Source of the DNA: Nymphaea colorata
Lineage: Eukaryota; Streptophyta; Magnoliopsida; Nymphaeales; Nymphaeaceae
Assembly: GCF_008831285.2 (NCBI RefSeq)
Contig: NC_045145.1
Coordinates: 22,630,802-22,690,801 of the forward strand
DNA: 60,000 nucleotides
Direction: 5' to 3'
Positions within the stretch are counted from its first letter, which is position 1; each line of letters begins with the position of its first letter. A model generated the notes under the pieces. The model had not been told where the DNA came from. It saw only the letters and a program-made list of their open reading frames with translations, and did no database searches. The position numbers and the translations under genes are program-made. Positions 11,901 to 24,235 of the stretch are shown one piece after another.

Positions 11901-13829
11901 CTAAATTGACTTTATTTGCATCTGAGAACGACTTAAAAAACTTTATCATGACTGCTCCCTGTTGTTTGTTTTACGAGTCTCCCTGCCAAAAGCATTCCCT
12001 CGGCTCTGCGGATGTGCCTTACCCAACAACAGATGTGATCAAACTGAGCCACATTCCTGTTAGCAGCGCTGCCAGTGTCGGTTCCGCTACGTGAATTGAT
12101 TTTCGAAATATATAAAGTCAAATTGAATAAATTTATCTAATTTGGTTTTTGAATTTAAGAAATGAAAAAGTATCGTTGAGAAAATTTCAAGTCCACGAAC
12201 ACCCATGAACAATTTCCAGAAGCCCGTGAACAATCAAAAAGTGTACTAGGCATTGCAATTTCATTAACCATCCCAACAGGGATAGTTCACCATTCTGCGA
12301 TAAAAAGATTGAGATGAAACACTTGCCTGAACATTTTGGAAAAACACACACACACACACGCACGCGTTCATTCTTGTGGAACCCATGAATCACGCTGAAC
12401 CGACACTTTTCTTGTCAAGATTTGGAATTTCACATGGACCTTGAGTGCAATAATTTATGTGCTGGGAATCTGGTATCATCCTATTATAATACATTAATAA
12501 CTTATTGTTGGAGATTAACATAATCAAAATAATTGTTCGCATAACAGTTTAAAGGCATATTCAAGAGAACAGTTATGCAAGTACCAACATTAAGGCTCAA
12601 AGTTTATTTGAGTTTTACTTGGCACCTAGTACACTTTCAGAACATACCATATTGACCACGAACTGAGATCAGGCCACCTGGGTGTTTGAAGCAATATACA
12701 CTAGAGAAAATGGTAAATACACATTGTTCTGGTCAGGCCTTTCAGTTAGCTGATGATGGTACACCAACCAGGAAGCGTGTGCCTATGGTGGTATTTCACA
12801 TTGACAAGATACAACAACGAGTGACCTGATCTGCAATCATCAACCACTGTGACAGTACTTTGTGAGTTTGGTACGCACACACATAAACTACACGCAGCAC
12901 ATCACAGAAAAATCTCAATTTCTCAACTACAACAATCACATCAACTATAAACATGTCCCTGGATGAGACAACAAAAGCAGCTCCAAGACCCCTTGAGAAA
13001 CAGATATTGGCAAATGATAGTGCAGTAGACTAGCTTAAAACTCAAGCAATCTATGATGCACAATTACATCCAGACTACAGGAGTACGAACTGTTTTGAAA
13101 GAGGTAAGAAGGTTTTGAAGCCACAAATACCAAGGAAAAAATTTATGACTTCAAAGTAGAACATAATCCCATATGCAGTTTATGACATTCTACTATTTCA
13201 GCATTCTACATTTCCACTTCTGAATGACAAATCCACTTCAGAAGTACAGGAGGCAGTTTTCAAAGTCGAAGGAGAAACATCAAGAACATTTAAATCACAA
13301 GTACATGTACGAAAACAAATGTACCACCAATAACAAAAGCGTTAGGATATATATAATCAGTTGGGGAGAAACTCAAAGGAACATTAATTTGCATGTGATA
13401 GAACTTGACATAATTCTACTTTCCGCAGAATTATGAATATCCTGGAAGCACAATCTATCTTCACCACAAGACCAGCCATAGACACCTTCTGCAGGCAATC
13501 TTGCATCTAGTGCAAGTTTCACTCAAAATTCTTGATTATGAATTCATATACATTCACATCAAAACATAAAGAGCTATAAATCTAAGGAACTTTACAAAAT
13601 GGAGATCCAAGCTCTACAGAAACTGTGTAGATCAGAAACAACTTACAATTGGACCTCATGGAAGTCAATCAGGACTTGCAACATGCCGAGAGTTCACATG
13701 CTGTGTCATAGAAAGCCTTTCCTTCGAACAACCTACCATGACATGTCTGCATGCAGCAACGATATGTCTAACTCTACCAGTGGAAGAACACGTTTCGGAA
13801 AAGGAAAGGCATACATGCACACCTCATAC
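8981..13829. other. Intergenic region, no gene recognised
   Basis: It contains the 3' UTR of the TBL gene and AT-rich DNA with only short, unconvincing open frames. The notable point is a perfect 9-bp inverted repeat with a 2-nt centre at 9402-9421, repeated exactly at 50343-50362. A short CA/CG run lies at about 12346-12366. The right part (about 12.6-13.8 kb) may belong to a transcript antisense to the coordinate axis, but no reading frame supports a protein. Confidence 0.5.
9402..9421. repeat. 20-bp near-palindrome, copy 1
   Basis: GTGTGGGCAGTTGCCCACAC: 9-bp perfect inverted repeat around GT. The identical 20-mer occurs at 50343-50362, and a related GGCAATTGCCCACACC at 49901-49916, so it is probably part of a mobile-element family. 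Confidence 0.75.
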
Positions 13830-14055
13830 CTGCATCTTGTTGTCTGGGCGGTGGCAAGCCATTCTTCATGAAGGAAAAAAACCATAGAGAGAGCTGCAAT
13901 TACACTTCATAAATGAATTTGTTCTCCTGAGCATAGATCATCAAGTCGAAGGTTTCAGGAGACTGCATGAAAGGAGGAGCAAGGCATTGTGAATACAAAG
14001 CATGCTCACCCATCAACCAAATCCTCAGAGTAGACCACATGCAAATTACAAGTCC
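13830..14055 (-). other. Possible noncoding or 3' UTR exon downstream of the SUO-like gene
   Basis: On the minus strand a strong acceptor (TGTGTTGCAG ending at 14056) and a donor (GATGCAG|GTATGAGG, exon end 13830) bracket 226 nt. The SUO-like gene also has a donor-like CTG|GTAAGGAG about 40 nt past its stop (exon end 15244), so the 3' UTR may be spliced to this segment. One frame stays open for about 52 codons but matches nothing I know. This is a weak call based on splice signals only. Confidence 0.25.
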
Positions 14056-14549
14056 CTGCAACACATGCATGACCATACAATGCTTGTCAATAACGTACCA
14101 TTAAGAATGTTTTCAGACTATAGCATTTTGGCAAACCTAGAGTTCCCAGATGTTCCGAATTGCCATATGGGAATAAATTTAAAAATAACAGCAAAAAATA
14201 GCAAACAAACCAAGCAACATTACACAATCATGTCCACACATAAAATAAGAGAATGCCTTAAAACTTTTCTTCTTAAAGTTCCACACTAGGAGATCCCTAA
14301 GCCAGTGACCTTTCAGCAATGAAGTCCTAAAGTTAAAAGAACAGCAGCGAGAAAGTATCTCAGTCAACAGGACTCGGGTAAGGTTGCTGGTGTGGCAATG
14401 AACAAGTTTCCTTTTCTTGTCAAATCATTGCCAGAATAATAGCTTATTAATGGTTATTTGTTAACCATTAGTTTTCTTGTTTGTGGACATTTTATACGCT
14501 ATGTATACATATAAAGAAAAGCTTATTGATTGTTAATATATTAATTTTT

Positions 14550-14679
14550 CTGTTATATATATATATATATATATATATGCAGGTGTGATTAAACACATTG
14601 CCCAATGCCATGCATAGGGCATTGTGCTGTGAGAGACCGGAGGATTTCTCAGTCCAAACCAGGACAGAGAAATCCACAA

Positions 14680-14736
<57 letters not shown>

Positions 14737-14880
14737 GTTGAAATCTGTCAGCTCCCAAATGAGGCTGGATGGATTTTTTTAAAATCAATCACCAAAAACC
14801 ATCATTATAGGTGTGGGTGTGTCTCTGTGTGTGTGTGCCTATATATATATGTGTGTGTGTGTGTGTGTACATATCCGTGT
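14550..14880. repeat. Cluster of (TA)n, (GA)n and (TG)n microsatellites
   Basis: (TA)n runs lie at about 14554-14578 and 14683-14714, the second continuing into (GA)n to about 14736. (TG)n broken by (TA)n lies at about 14813-14870. Short open frames here are repeats translated, not genes. The cluster sits just beyond the 3' end of the SUO-like coding region. Confidence 0.85.
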
Positions 14881-15284
14881 GACATAGAAGACAAACGTTC
14901 CACAAAGGGGGCAAATCTAGAGGAAATTTAGATGACATGGGGGGCATCACCGAAACCAAGTTACTCATAGAAACATAGCTTTTGCTGTGTATTTGACCAA
15001 GAAAATCTGGGTTTGTAAAAACTGCAATGCGCAGCTTTTTCCTAAAACCAAGTTTTTTGGTTGACAGTGACTTTTGTCATTCAAACATGTGTACAAGCTC
15101 ATTTTTCAACTCATAACAGGGTTTTCACCCAAAACCAAGATACAATACAACTACAGGTTGATGAAAAGGAAGCTGGGATAGCATATTGATATAATTTTCC
15201 AACGACTACAAGGCTTTAAAATTTGAAGTAAAGATCTCCTTACCAGGCAGTTTACCATGACATAAGGCATCACTCTCTTTAACT

Positions 15285-18200
15285 CTACTGCCACGCTGGT
15301 TGTTTATACCCGAATCTCTCGGAATCCCACCCACCCTCAGGCTCCTTCCTCTTCAGTGCAGTACCACCTGCTGCTTGGTATAGCCTTGCCTGCTCTTCTG
15401 CCAATGCTTGAGAATTAGCAACAGGAAGCTGCCTCACTGAAATGAATCTCTCATCCCTGGCATCTGTATCAATGCTTCCTGGACCAGCATTCAGATCAAG
15501 ACCCTGTCTCGGCCATTTGCGACTACTTTCCCCACCAGGGCCATCTGGATGACTTATCAAGTAAGGCCTACCATAAGTGGCTGAAACTGTGGCACCAGGC
15601 CCAACTAGTTGAGAAGGAATTGGAGGAAAACATGGGCCTCCACCAGATGAAGATTCAATGAATGTCGAACTTGTTGTGAAAGATGTTGAGGCCAGAGGAA
15701 ATCCACCTCCAAAGGGGAAACCACCATACGGAAAAGCACTTGCAGCAGTGAACCCCATGGCTGGGGAGGACGACAGAACAGGTGCCCTGTAAATATCAGC
15801 ACCAAAAGCAGCAGGACCACCAGATGTTGGACCTAAAATCCTCTGGACACCAGCAGCAGTAGCTACAATTGAATAAGGCGGCTCTACCCTTTCTGACACA
15901 AAAGGAGGAATAGAAACCTGTGGATAGGAACCACCAGGAGGAAACCATGACGAAAGATTTCCCAATTCATTCATCCTCAAATTGACAACTGGTGGAAGGT
16001 AGGAAGCATTGCTTTTGGGATGCGAGTAATGGGGGCCAGGATCTGCGCCACCTTCATCAAGGCTAGGTCCATCATTCAGATCGAAGTTCCTGGGAGCATG
16101 ATCTCCATTAGATAGTCCTCCAGAGGAGGATGAGGGTCTAGCAGATGAAACAGGGACCTCTGACCTCCGATTGGATATTCCAGCCATTTGACCATTCTCT
16201 GGACCTTCCTCAGCTCGATTCAAATCAAGGTCCAGCCGACCAGAACCACAAGCTGATGAAGCTGGCAATTTGCTTTCCATAGTCTTCATACTTCTTACAG
16301 ATCCCGACTCTAGGGCAACAGAGGGTTGGGCAGGAACATCTTCTAAACCTCTTTCATCAGGCTCATTCAGATCAATATCCAGTAGTGGACGTCCAAACTT
16401 GCCAGCAGGGGTCTCAGAGGATGGGAGTTCAGAAATTGAAGCAAGTGCTTCGGGGACCCTCTGTGGCTCTGCCCTCCTAAAAGCGCTTGTAGCAGCTGAT
16501 CCTTTCCAACGGATATCTCCTTTATTGCGCAGCATATTGTCTGGAAGAATAAATGGCCCTTTTGCAGCAGAGGTTACGGTAATTGAAGCTGATATACTTG
16601 ATGATGTAGAAACTTGAATTGGCACAGAACTGGGTTGACATACAGCAGGACTAACTGATGCAGTTCCTGCAGATATTGGCTCATCCTGATTAGCATCATC
16701 TGAGGCAAATCCTTCATTCAAATCAAAGCAAAGCTTTGAAGCTGAATCAACTGCAACAGCCTCTAAACCGGAAGATCCAGCAACTGATGGAACATCTGCT
16801 CTTACAGACTTTGTTGTGGGCCGTTCTGTATCTTGAACTGGACCTGATGCAAACTTTCCCTCACATGTCAATGCATCAATATGTTGGTCAACAGTCTTGT
16901 TTTCTAATCGTTCATCCTCTTCAGCGTCACTTTTATTGGCTACTGCTGATTCATCCATTTTTGCATCTGTTCCACCTCCAACAGAGTCAAACATATTACA
17001 AGCCTGCTCAACATTTTCACCAACATTTGGCTCTTTAGCACTTTTATCTTCCAACTCTGTGGCATTTCCTGGCTTTTTATTGATATCACCTGGCTTCGAT
17101 TTGTCACTATCATCTGGACATGCAGTGGTGCTGGAACCAGGAAGTACAACAACATCTTCACCACCATTATCATAGTCCATACCACGCTCAGCAATAGAAG
17201 GTTGTTTTTCTTCATTGGAGACCTCCCCATCAAAATCCTCTGCTTTTTTATGCTTGTCATCTGCAGCATTTGTTTCCATTGGAAGACTAGAGGGTGGTTC
17301 TTCAATGATTTTGTTTTCTGTTGCATGAATCAAAGTAGCATTAGCAAATTCAGATCCATCGCATGTGGTGGTATGATGACCAACCTCTTGCGTACCCATG
17401 CTAGCACCTAAAATCTTTCCATGCAAGCTTTCTAGGGTTACCTTTTCAGATGTTAATGGACTCTTTGGCTTCTTTTTCACTTCTATGAAGCCATTTATAT
17501 CCTCTTCATTGGTGGACCTTTTTCTTCTATCAGAACCTTGTTTATGTTCTCCAGCGACTGGGGATTCTGTTGCCCTAACAGGAGATGATTTACCAGTTGC
17601 TGTTCCACTTGATTCAACAGGAAGTCCACCAACAGCACATTTACCTTCAGGCCTAGCACACACATCTTCATGCCCATGTAACTCAACAGAGGCACACAAT
17701 TTCTCCATTCTGTCATTGCCAGTTTTATCATCCTCTATATGTGATCTGCCTCGGGTTACTGCAGAACCCTCCTCAACTTTTGAAGAGGCAGCATCATTTC
17801 CTTGCTTTTCAGAATCATCATCTTCACTCTCGTCTAGTTGCCCTCGATCATGAGAGCCAACATGGTCATGTGAGGACCTTGACTTACTTTCTTTCCCATT
17901 ATTTGAATCTTCCTGTAAAAGAGAATCTCTACCAGGGGATGCACTGGGAGAAACTGTGTCAGATTTTGATATTTCACCAGCTGCTACACTTGCAAGCAGG
18001 TTCATCCCAAGGTCATCGCCAGCAGACAAGGGAGCAGGAATTTCTGAATACTTAACACAGCTTTCTATCAGAGCATTTATGGAACTAAAAGATGCATCAT
18101 AAGATTTCACATATTTTCTTTCAGGAATCTGCACACGCTTTTCATTTCCAGAAGAAGAACAGGTTGCTTTTGATATATCCAGGGTCTTATTATTATCGTC

Positions 18201-21200
18201 ACAATTCCTGACACGTTCCTCATCAAAAGCTGCAGTAGGAGATCGGTCACCTTCATCCGATCCATTTAGGCCATCTTTGACATCATTACTTTGCCATGAC
18301 TCATTATTCACATCAGGAGCAGCACTGCCCCTAGACATGTCACCTTTGCTCTTTAGCTTTCGCTCCACATGGTCATGCTTCTCAGATACCACAGGTGAAG
18401 ATGCCCTGCTGCCTATAACGCCAATATCCTCAAGAGAACCTCCACTTAGGCTTTGTGCAGGACTACGACCAGGATTTGGAAGTCTAACAATTAGTCTCTG
18501 ACTGTTACCATGTTCTCCAAGAAGTGTATCAGTTGCTCGTTCAGATGTCATTCCAGATTGTGAGACTTTGTCAGATGTCTGGTTTCTATTTACAGAACCC
18601 AGCTTTGTGGGACCACTCTCCTTCTGCGAAGCAGAAGACCCTAAAAACCCATTACTTGATTTCCTATGGCGAGATGAACCACCAGAAGCTTTAGCATTGA
18701 CTGATCCAGCAGTAGAGCTCTTTGCATCCTCTTTCCAAGCCGAACCTGCAACTTTGGCATGATCACTTGAATAAGATTGACTGTTGTTCTGTGACTGACT
18801 AGAGCTGCTGCTTTTTTCCTCTTTTATTGTTGAAAGTGGAGGATCAGATACACCACTGGTCACTGGTGCTTTACTGAATGAATCCTTAGAACCAGTTGTT
18901 GTTGATGCAGACAGTGATATCTTGCCTGAGCTTGGAGATGCTGATGCTGATTTTGCAACAGAATCTCCATGGCCAAATTTACTGGATGTTGTCTTAGTTG
19001 CAGTGGGTTGGGAAACAGCACCCTTTAGAACATCTGATGATCCTGAACGTTTGCCTCCACCATGGGAAACTTCAGAGAAACTGGATTTTCCAGGCCAAGA
19101 AGCACCCTGACTTGATCCAGATTTTGCATCATTGCTTTTCATTTCTGCTTCAACCCGCTTCTTCCATGTATCCACTAAACTCTTTGCTTTCTTGTGGATG
19201 TCTATGTTCTTATGATTGCGCAGATGATTCACAGATTTGCCTATATTACAGGACTGCAATGCAAGAAGATTAACAGGCAGCTTGTCAAGTGCACGAAGCA
19301 ATGCTAGAAGCAGTTCTTCAACCCCTTTATCCCCTTCCTTTGGACTATTGTTGTCACCAACCTTACCCTTATGTGCTTCCTGGAGCCAGTCATCCAGCAC
19401 AGGCAATCCTCGTAACTGGACAAACCTGCTAAGACAGTCAAGTTTATCTGTGGCAGAAATAACATTTGCAAGCATTATACGTCCAGGCAAATCAATCTTT
19501 TTCTCATTTCTGTCTGGTTGCATAAGTTGCACCAGCTTCTCAACACCTTCCAAGGTTACGAGACCCCCTTCCTTGTCAGTGATTTTCGTAATTTCCAACT
19601 TCATCATATTATCAAACCTAGAATAACCAGATTCTGCATCATCAGTTTTAGATGAACGCTCACGCTTAACAGGCTCCAAGCCTTGATCACTTCGTTCCCT
19701 CTTCTTTCCCTTCACCTGAGAAGGGAAAGAGGTAACACTACTTGGTACACTATCAGAACCAGATTTCAACTGCTGCGATGATACTGGACTGTTCAATGGT
19801 TTCGGAGAGCGACCTTCTGCATACATTTCTTCCCAAGTTTTGTCTAAAAGCTGATTAACTTCCTCCTGCCGCTCCTGAGATTGAAAAAGAGCAATTAATT
19901 AAGAATTAGACCAGGCAGGAAAAAAGGAAATTTCACAAGTCGAAGAATTTGCTGATGCAGAAACATAGGAAAATAATAAAGTACCTACACTCACATATGC
20001 ATCAGACTGGATAGGCACTAACAGTGGTAATTTTGCAAAAAAAAAAAAAAAAGATGGATCAATTCATGTTAAAAAGGTATTCTTCTTCTTCTTTATGTGA
20101 CCCAGGAAGAAGCTTCAAATAATAAGAAAATGTCTGGCACCATAGGGCCACACAATCAATTAAGTTTCAAGGTAAATTGAAAAAGCGCCAAAACAAAATT
20201 GTCATTTCCAGAATATATTAGCAGGTTGATGATGCAGCATTTAATTCAAATACTACGAAGATGTCCTACTGCACCAACGCTACTGAATGATTCCTGAGCC
20301 AAACATTCCACATCTCCATGGCGGTGGTGTATAATATCATGTCTAACTAAATGACAGGAGACTACAAAGAAAAATAAAACAATCACAAGCAACCTTCCAT
20401 AAAAATATAAAAGAAAAATATCCATTATAGAGCACAAATTTTTAATGGGACGTACTAAAACCAGTAGGACTTACATTTATGTAATCCTTATCAGTTAACC
20501 ACCATAAACGCTTGTTTGCTCTGTCATAAACTCGTCGACATACAAAAGAGGATATGCCTGGAGGAAGTTCGATGCCTTTACGAAGAAATGCAACTTTACA
20601 CGGATGAAGAAGGAAGGCAGCAGATATTTCATCCCTGTGAAATGAATAGAAGACTTCATTCGGTGCAGACAAGAAGCCTTTAAACTTCACATCAGCAGGC
20701 CGATAGAGCCAATTCACACCAAGTTTGGGGTAGTCCTCTTTATTTGTTGTCAACCAACGAATTATACCAATGGAGGGTGGAGAACCTTCAGCTTGGAAAA
20801 GTGCACAATCACCAACGCTGATCTTGCGACCATCCTGCAAAATGAATAATTCAATATTTTGCAAAAAAAAAAAAAAGAAATAACAGCAACAGGCCAAGAT
20901 GAAGTAAAACCACCCAAATTGAAAAAATAACAAACACCCAAGATATGTTGAATACGTGCATGCATACAAAAGTATGAGGAGAGATCCATTTAGGGAAAAA
21001 AAAAAGTAAATATAAAATAAGCACAGCAATATACTGAGTGCGGGGAAGCAAAAGGCGCAATCTGGATACAAATAACTCATAGATATTACCCTCCGATCAC
21101 AACTTTATGAACCCCATAAAGCAAAGAAATAACAAAATTTAAGCAATTCCTCCATCAAACTGATCCAAAGCATGGCTATCTTTAATTTGTGTTTGATCTT

Positions 21201-22903
21201 ATCAAACTTATATTATCTTATAAAAGGGTGACAGACATAAACTACTTTGATGTTACTATATTTTTAGTTTTAGTATCAGTTAACATTATTCCTTTGTTAA
21301 AAAAGAAGTTTAACTTTGTCATATGTTCACAATACAATTGCAAATGGTACCTATGACAATCCAAAACTCTACATATATGTGAAATTGGATATGTGGAAAC
21401 ATATTCAGAACTCCAAAGATGACCAGCTCTAGTATTTTGAAAGGAAAGGACAACTTGAGATAAAAAGTCACAATAAGCTCTTATTATTTCTAGCATTGCT
21501 TTTGTGTCCACTCTTTATTTTTTCCATGAATGGAACAAAGGTTTGTCAAAGAAAAACCAGTAAAACCAATCTGCATGAAGCAATTGTACCATCAGAAAGT
21601 GCTTTATTCTACTAAAACATCCGCACTTTTCTGTGTAGATAAGTGTCACCTCAAGCGTACAGCTAAAGATAAGAAATGGTCAACTGAAATTCACAAATAC
21701 TTTCATCTCTACCATGACAACTTATGAACATCTAAATCTTAAATTCCTTAATTGCAGTCTTAAGTGGACCTTCAGCCAAACTTGATTTACATATATGCAC
21801 AATGATAATGCAATAATCCAACAGTGCTTATTGCATTCCTCACAGCATCATTTGACTAAATCACCACCAGGATGACCTTTTTCCTTTCTTGTCATTGTGA
21901 AATCCCTCAAGAAAACATAAAAATTTATCAATAGCAATCCCTCTTTCACCATGCCTATGAACATGCCATTTAGTCATCGGATGCAACAAGCATCCTGACA
22001 ACCTACAACGACACAAAACCATGAATATCTCCATGTTGACCTTCAAGTACCTATTTCTGGCAATTTCATATTAAAGCTAAACAAAATGCATAACCTTCTG
22101 AGGAAGGTTATCACAACTTAATGTGCTCTCGGATCACAAAGGTGTACAACACAATCGCAGTGTCGGCTCAGAAAACTTATGCATATCATATGAAGAGTAA
22201 CGACCGAATTAATTTCCATGAGTACCATAAACTGCTACCGCAGTTTTAGACACTGAAGAGGACCAAAATGTGATGACCATAGGGACTCCACATGTTCGTG
22301 ACCCAACTTCGTTATGATGGCACAACCCCAACGCATAAGCAGAGTGGCCCATAGATTTCCTTTGTTTAAAGATGGAAAAGAGCAGCTCGCGGATCAAATC
22401 ACAACGCAACAGGGACTGCGAAGACATAAAATAAAAAATGAGATGCAAAAACGGTGATTCAACTGCTCTACCTCCAAATATCATCCAAACGTGCATAGAC
22501 TCACAACGAAATGGAAAATCACATCTGGCACAGAGAATTCGGACAAACTTTGTCTGCCCCATCGACATGATGACACCAACCACGATATCAAAAACACGAA
22601 AAATCGAAGGAAGCGAAGGAAAGAAGGACGAGGATTACACCCGAATCGAGAAAGCAAATGAACCCTAACCAGAACCAGCGACATTCCTTACGAAATACGA
22701 CCCTAAAATGGGAGGGGAACTGAAGAAAGATACTTAAGCCTCCATCCGACGAAGACAAACCAACGAATTTGCCCCTTACTCTATACCTTGCAGAAATAGG
22801 CCCCTTCAGAAAGCGAAGAATTCGCTACCGTCGTCGCCGAACGAAGGGGGTCCGGCCGCATGTGCCGCTTCCGTCTTCGGTCCTCACCTTCTCCCCCATG
22901 CAT
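15285..22903 (-). CDS. SUO: SUO-like BAH and TFIIS-N (LW) domain protein
   Basis: A three-exon gene. Exon 1 is 22787-22903 (39 codons, MHGGEGEDRRRKRHM..., ending CK|GTATAG). Exon 2 is 20475-20834 (120 codons). Exon 3 is 15285-19874 (stop TAG). All junctions are phase 0; the total is 1688 aa. Exon 2 is the BAH domain (DGRKISVGDCALF to WWLTDKDYIN, residues 40-159), followed by ERQEEVNQLLDKTWEEM. A basic KGKKRERS...VKRERSSK stretch (about 214-235) looks like a nuclear signal. The TFIIS N-terminal helical bundle spans about 249-404. The rest is Ser-rich and disordered, with five DLN motifs near the C-terminus and a final EGGWDSERFG. Arabidopsis SUO has this architecture and acts in microRNA-mediated translational repression; BAH domains commonly read histones. 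The family match is very strong, but the molecular role here is inferred. Confidence 0.95.
19875..20474 (-). other. Intron 2 of the SUO-like gene
   Basis: On the minus strand the donor is AAT|GTAAGTCC after DKDYIN and the acceptor is CAATCTCAG before GAGCGGCAG. It is 600 nt and AT-rich, with an A-run near 20038-20051. No other feature is seen. Confidence 0.9.
20835..22786 (-). other. Intron 1 of the SUO-like gene
   Basis: It separates the 39-codon first exon from the BAH exon. The donor is AAG|GTATAG and the acceptor ATTTTGCAG before GATGGTCGC. It is 1952 nt, AT-rich, with scattered short open frames that look like noise. Confidence 0.9.
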
Positions 22904-22913
22904 AGCCTTGCAT
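22884..22913 (-). promoter_or_regulatory. Nine-codon upstream ORF overlapping the SUO-like start
   Basis: On the minus strand an ATG at 22913 (A at -3) begins 10 nt before the main ATG at 22903 and reads MQGYAWGRR then TGA at 22886-22884, in another frame. The main ATG has G at -3 but C at +4, so the upstream ATG may compete. Function is not shown. Confidence 0.4.
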
Positions 22914-23029
22914 CTTCCCCCAGGGTTAAAGCCGCTCCTTCACCCCCGGGGCGACACATCAATTCAACCCTCTTTCGTCCGAACAATCTCTCGCCTTCTC
23001 CTCAATCCCAGAACCTTATCCTTTCCTCC

Positions 23030-23037
23030 AAACCCTA
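23030..23037. promoter_or_regulatory. Telo-box-like AAACCCTA in the SUO-like leader or promoter
   Basis: AAACCCTA lies about 130 bp upstream of the SUO-like start codon, and further AACCCTA or GCCCTAG variants occur at about 23058 and 23113. Telo-boxes are common near transcription starts of broadly expressed plant genes. The position fits, but activity is unproven. Confidence 0.4.
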
Positions 23038-23793
23038 GATCGGACCGGCGCACTGAAAGGAACCCTAATTTACTCCGAATCACCCCCGAAGCACCTCAAC
23101 CAGCGAGATCGAGCCCTAGAACGAAAGAATTCTGGAAAATCTTCGCGCCTTACCCGAAAACTCGTCTAATTGTTAGGGCAAACGCGTCCCGTGTAGATCA
23201 CGACCGTTTCCGGCTGATTTTCCGGCGACGCGAGGATTGGGCTACTTCCGTCGTGGTATCTCAGAGCGATGGACGGACAAGAAAGAGAACGAAGTAGGGA
23301 CGAAATCAACGGACAAGAGAGAAGGAAGAGAAATAAATAAGACGAAAAAGAACGAAAAGAAGGCCAAGCGGACGAAGAAAACAGAGAAAGAGAGTACGCG
23401 AGTTTTTAGTCCCTCAACATTTTCATCGAAGGCCCAAACTTTTCGTATTGACTCCATATGAGAGCCTTATATTTTTTTATTTTCTGCGACAGGACGCGAA
23501 TTTTCCTAATTTAGCAGCCAGCAGGATTTATCAGTTTATCTAACCAAGATGGAGATAAAGGGGATTTTTAATTAATTTTCAAAACAATTTTTTTTCTGAA
23601 AAAAATAAAATTAAGAGAAAATCGCACCGGAAGTAAGGGCATGGCATTTATACAGTTGAAGAAAATTGCCTGTAAAATATCTTTTCTTTTTATATGGAGT
23701 GTATGTTTCAAACTTTGGGTTAGTTTTATCAAACTTAAAAGTGTCGACTTTAGTTTAACTTCCAATTCAATTTCTAATTTTTACAATTAAGGA

Positions 23794-23795
<2 letters not shown>

Positions 23796-23889
<94 letters not shown>
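23796..23889. repeat. (TA)n microsatellite, about 94 bp
   Basis: An uninterrupted TA dinucleotide run. Smaller TA runs follow at about 24031-24061 and 24163-24181. Confidence 0.95.
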
Positions 23890-23892
<3 letters not shown>

Positions 23893-24000
23893 CTACATTG
23901 CATCATATGATGTGTTTCATAGTGGGTTAATCTTTACTTGCACGAAGCAATGCAACGGATGACTTCTGTATAAAGTCATAAAGATAGGGAGCAAAATAGT

Positions 24001-24028
24001 GAATGAATAATGGCTCTTACTAACCAAG

Positions 24029-24064
<36 letters not shown>

Positions 24065-24235
24065 AATGTAATTTTTCATCAAGCAAAAGAACCTCAGAAT
24101 TGACCCCAACTTACAAGAAAAATAATGAATGAACAATAGCTCTTACTAACCAAGTCACTTTTATATATATATATATATATAATATTTTGAATGTAATTTT
24201 TCATCAAGCAAAATTGACCCCAACTTACCAAAATC
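24001..24235. repeat. Direct tandem duplication of about 126 bp, each copy with an internal TA run
   Basis: Copy 1 begins GAATGAATAATGGCTCTTAC at 24001; copy 2 begins GAATGAACAATAGCTCTTAC at 24127. Both continue with TAACCAAGT, a (TA)n run, TTGAATGTAATTTTTCATC and ACCCCAACTTAC. The TA length differs between copies, so it has changed since the duplication. Confidence 0.85.

Noticed and set aside
22769-23461. Plus-strand open frames opposite the SUO-like first exon and leader
   Set aside because: The minus strand has a confident exon with correct splice site and family match; these plus-strand frames match nothing.
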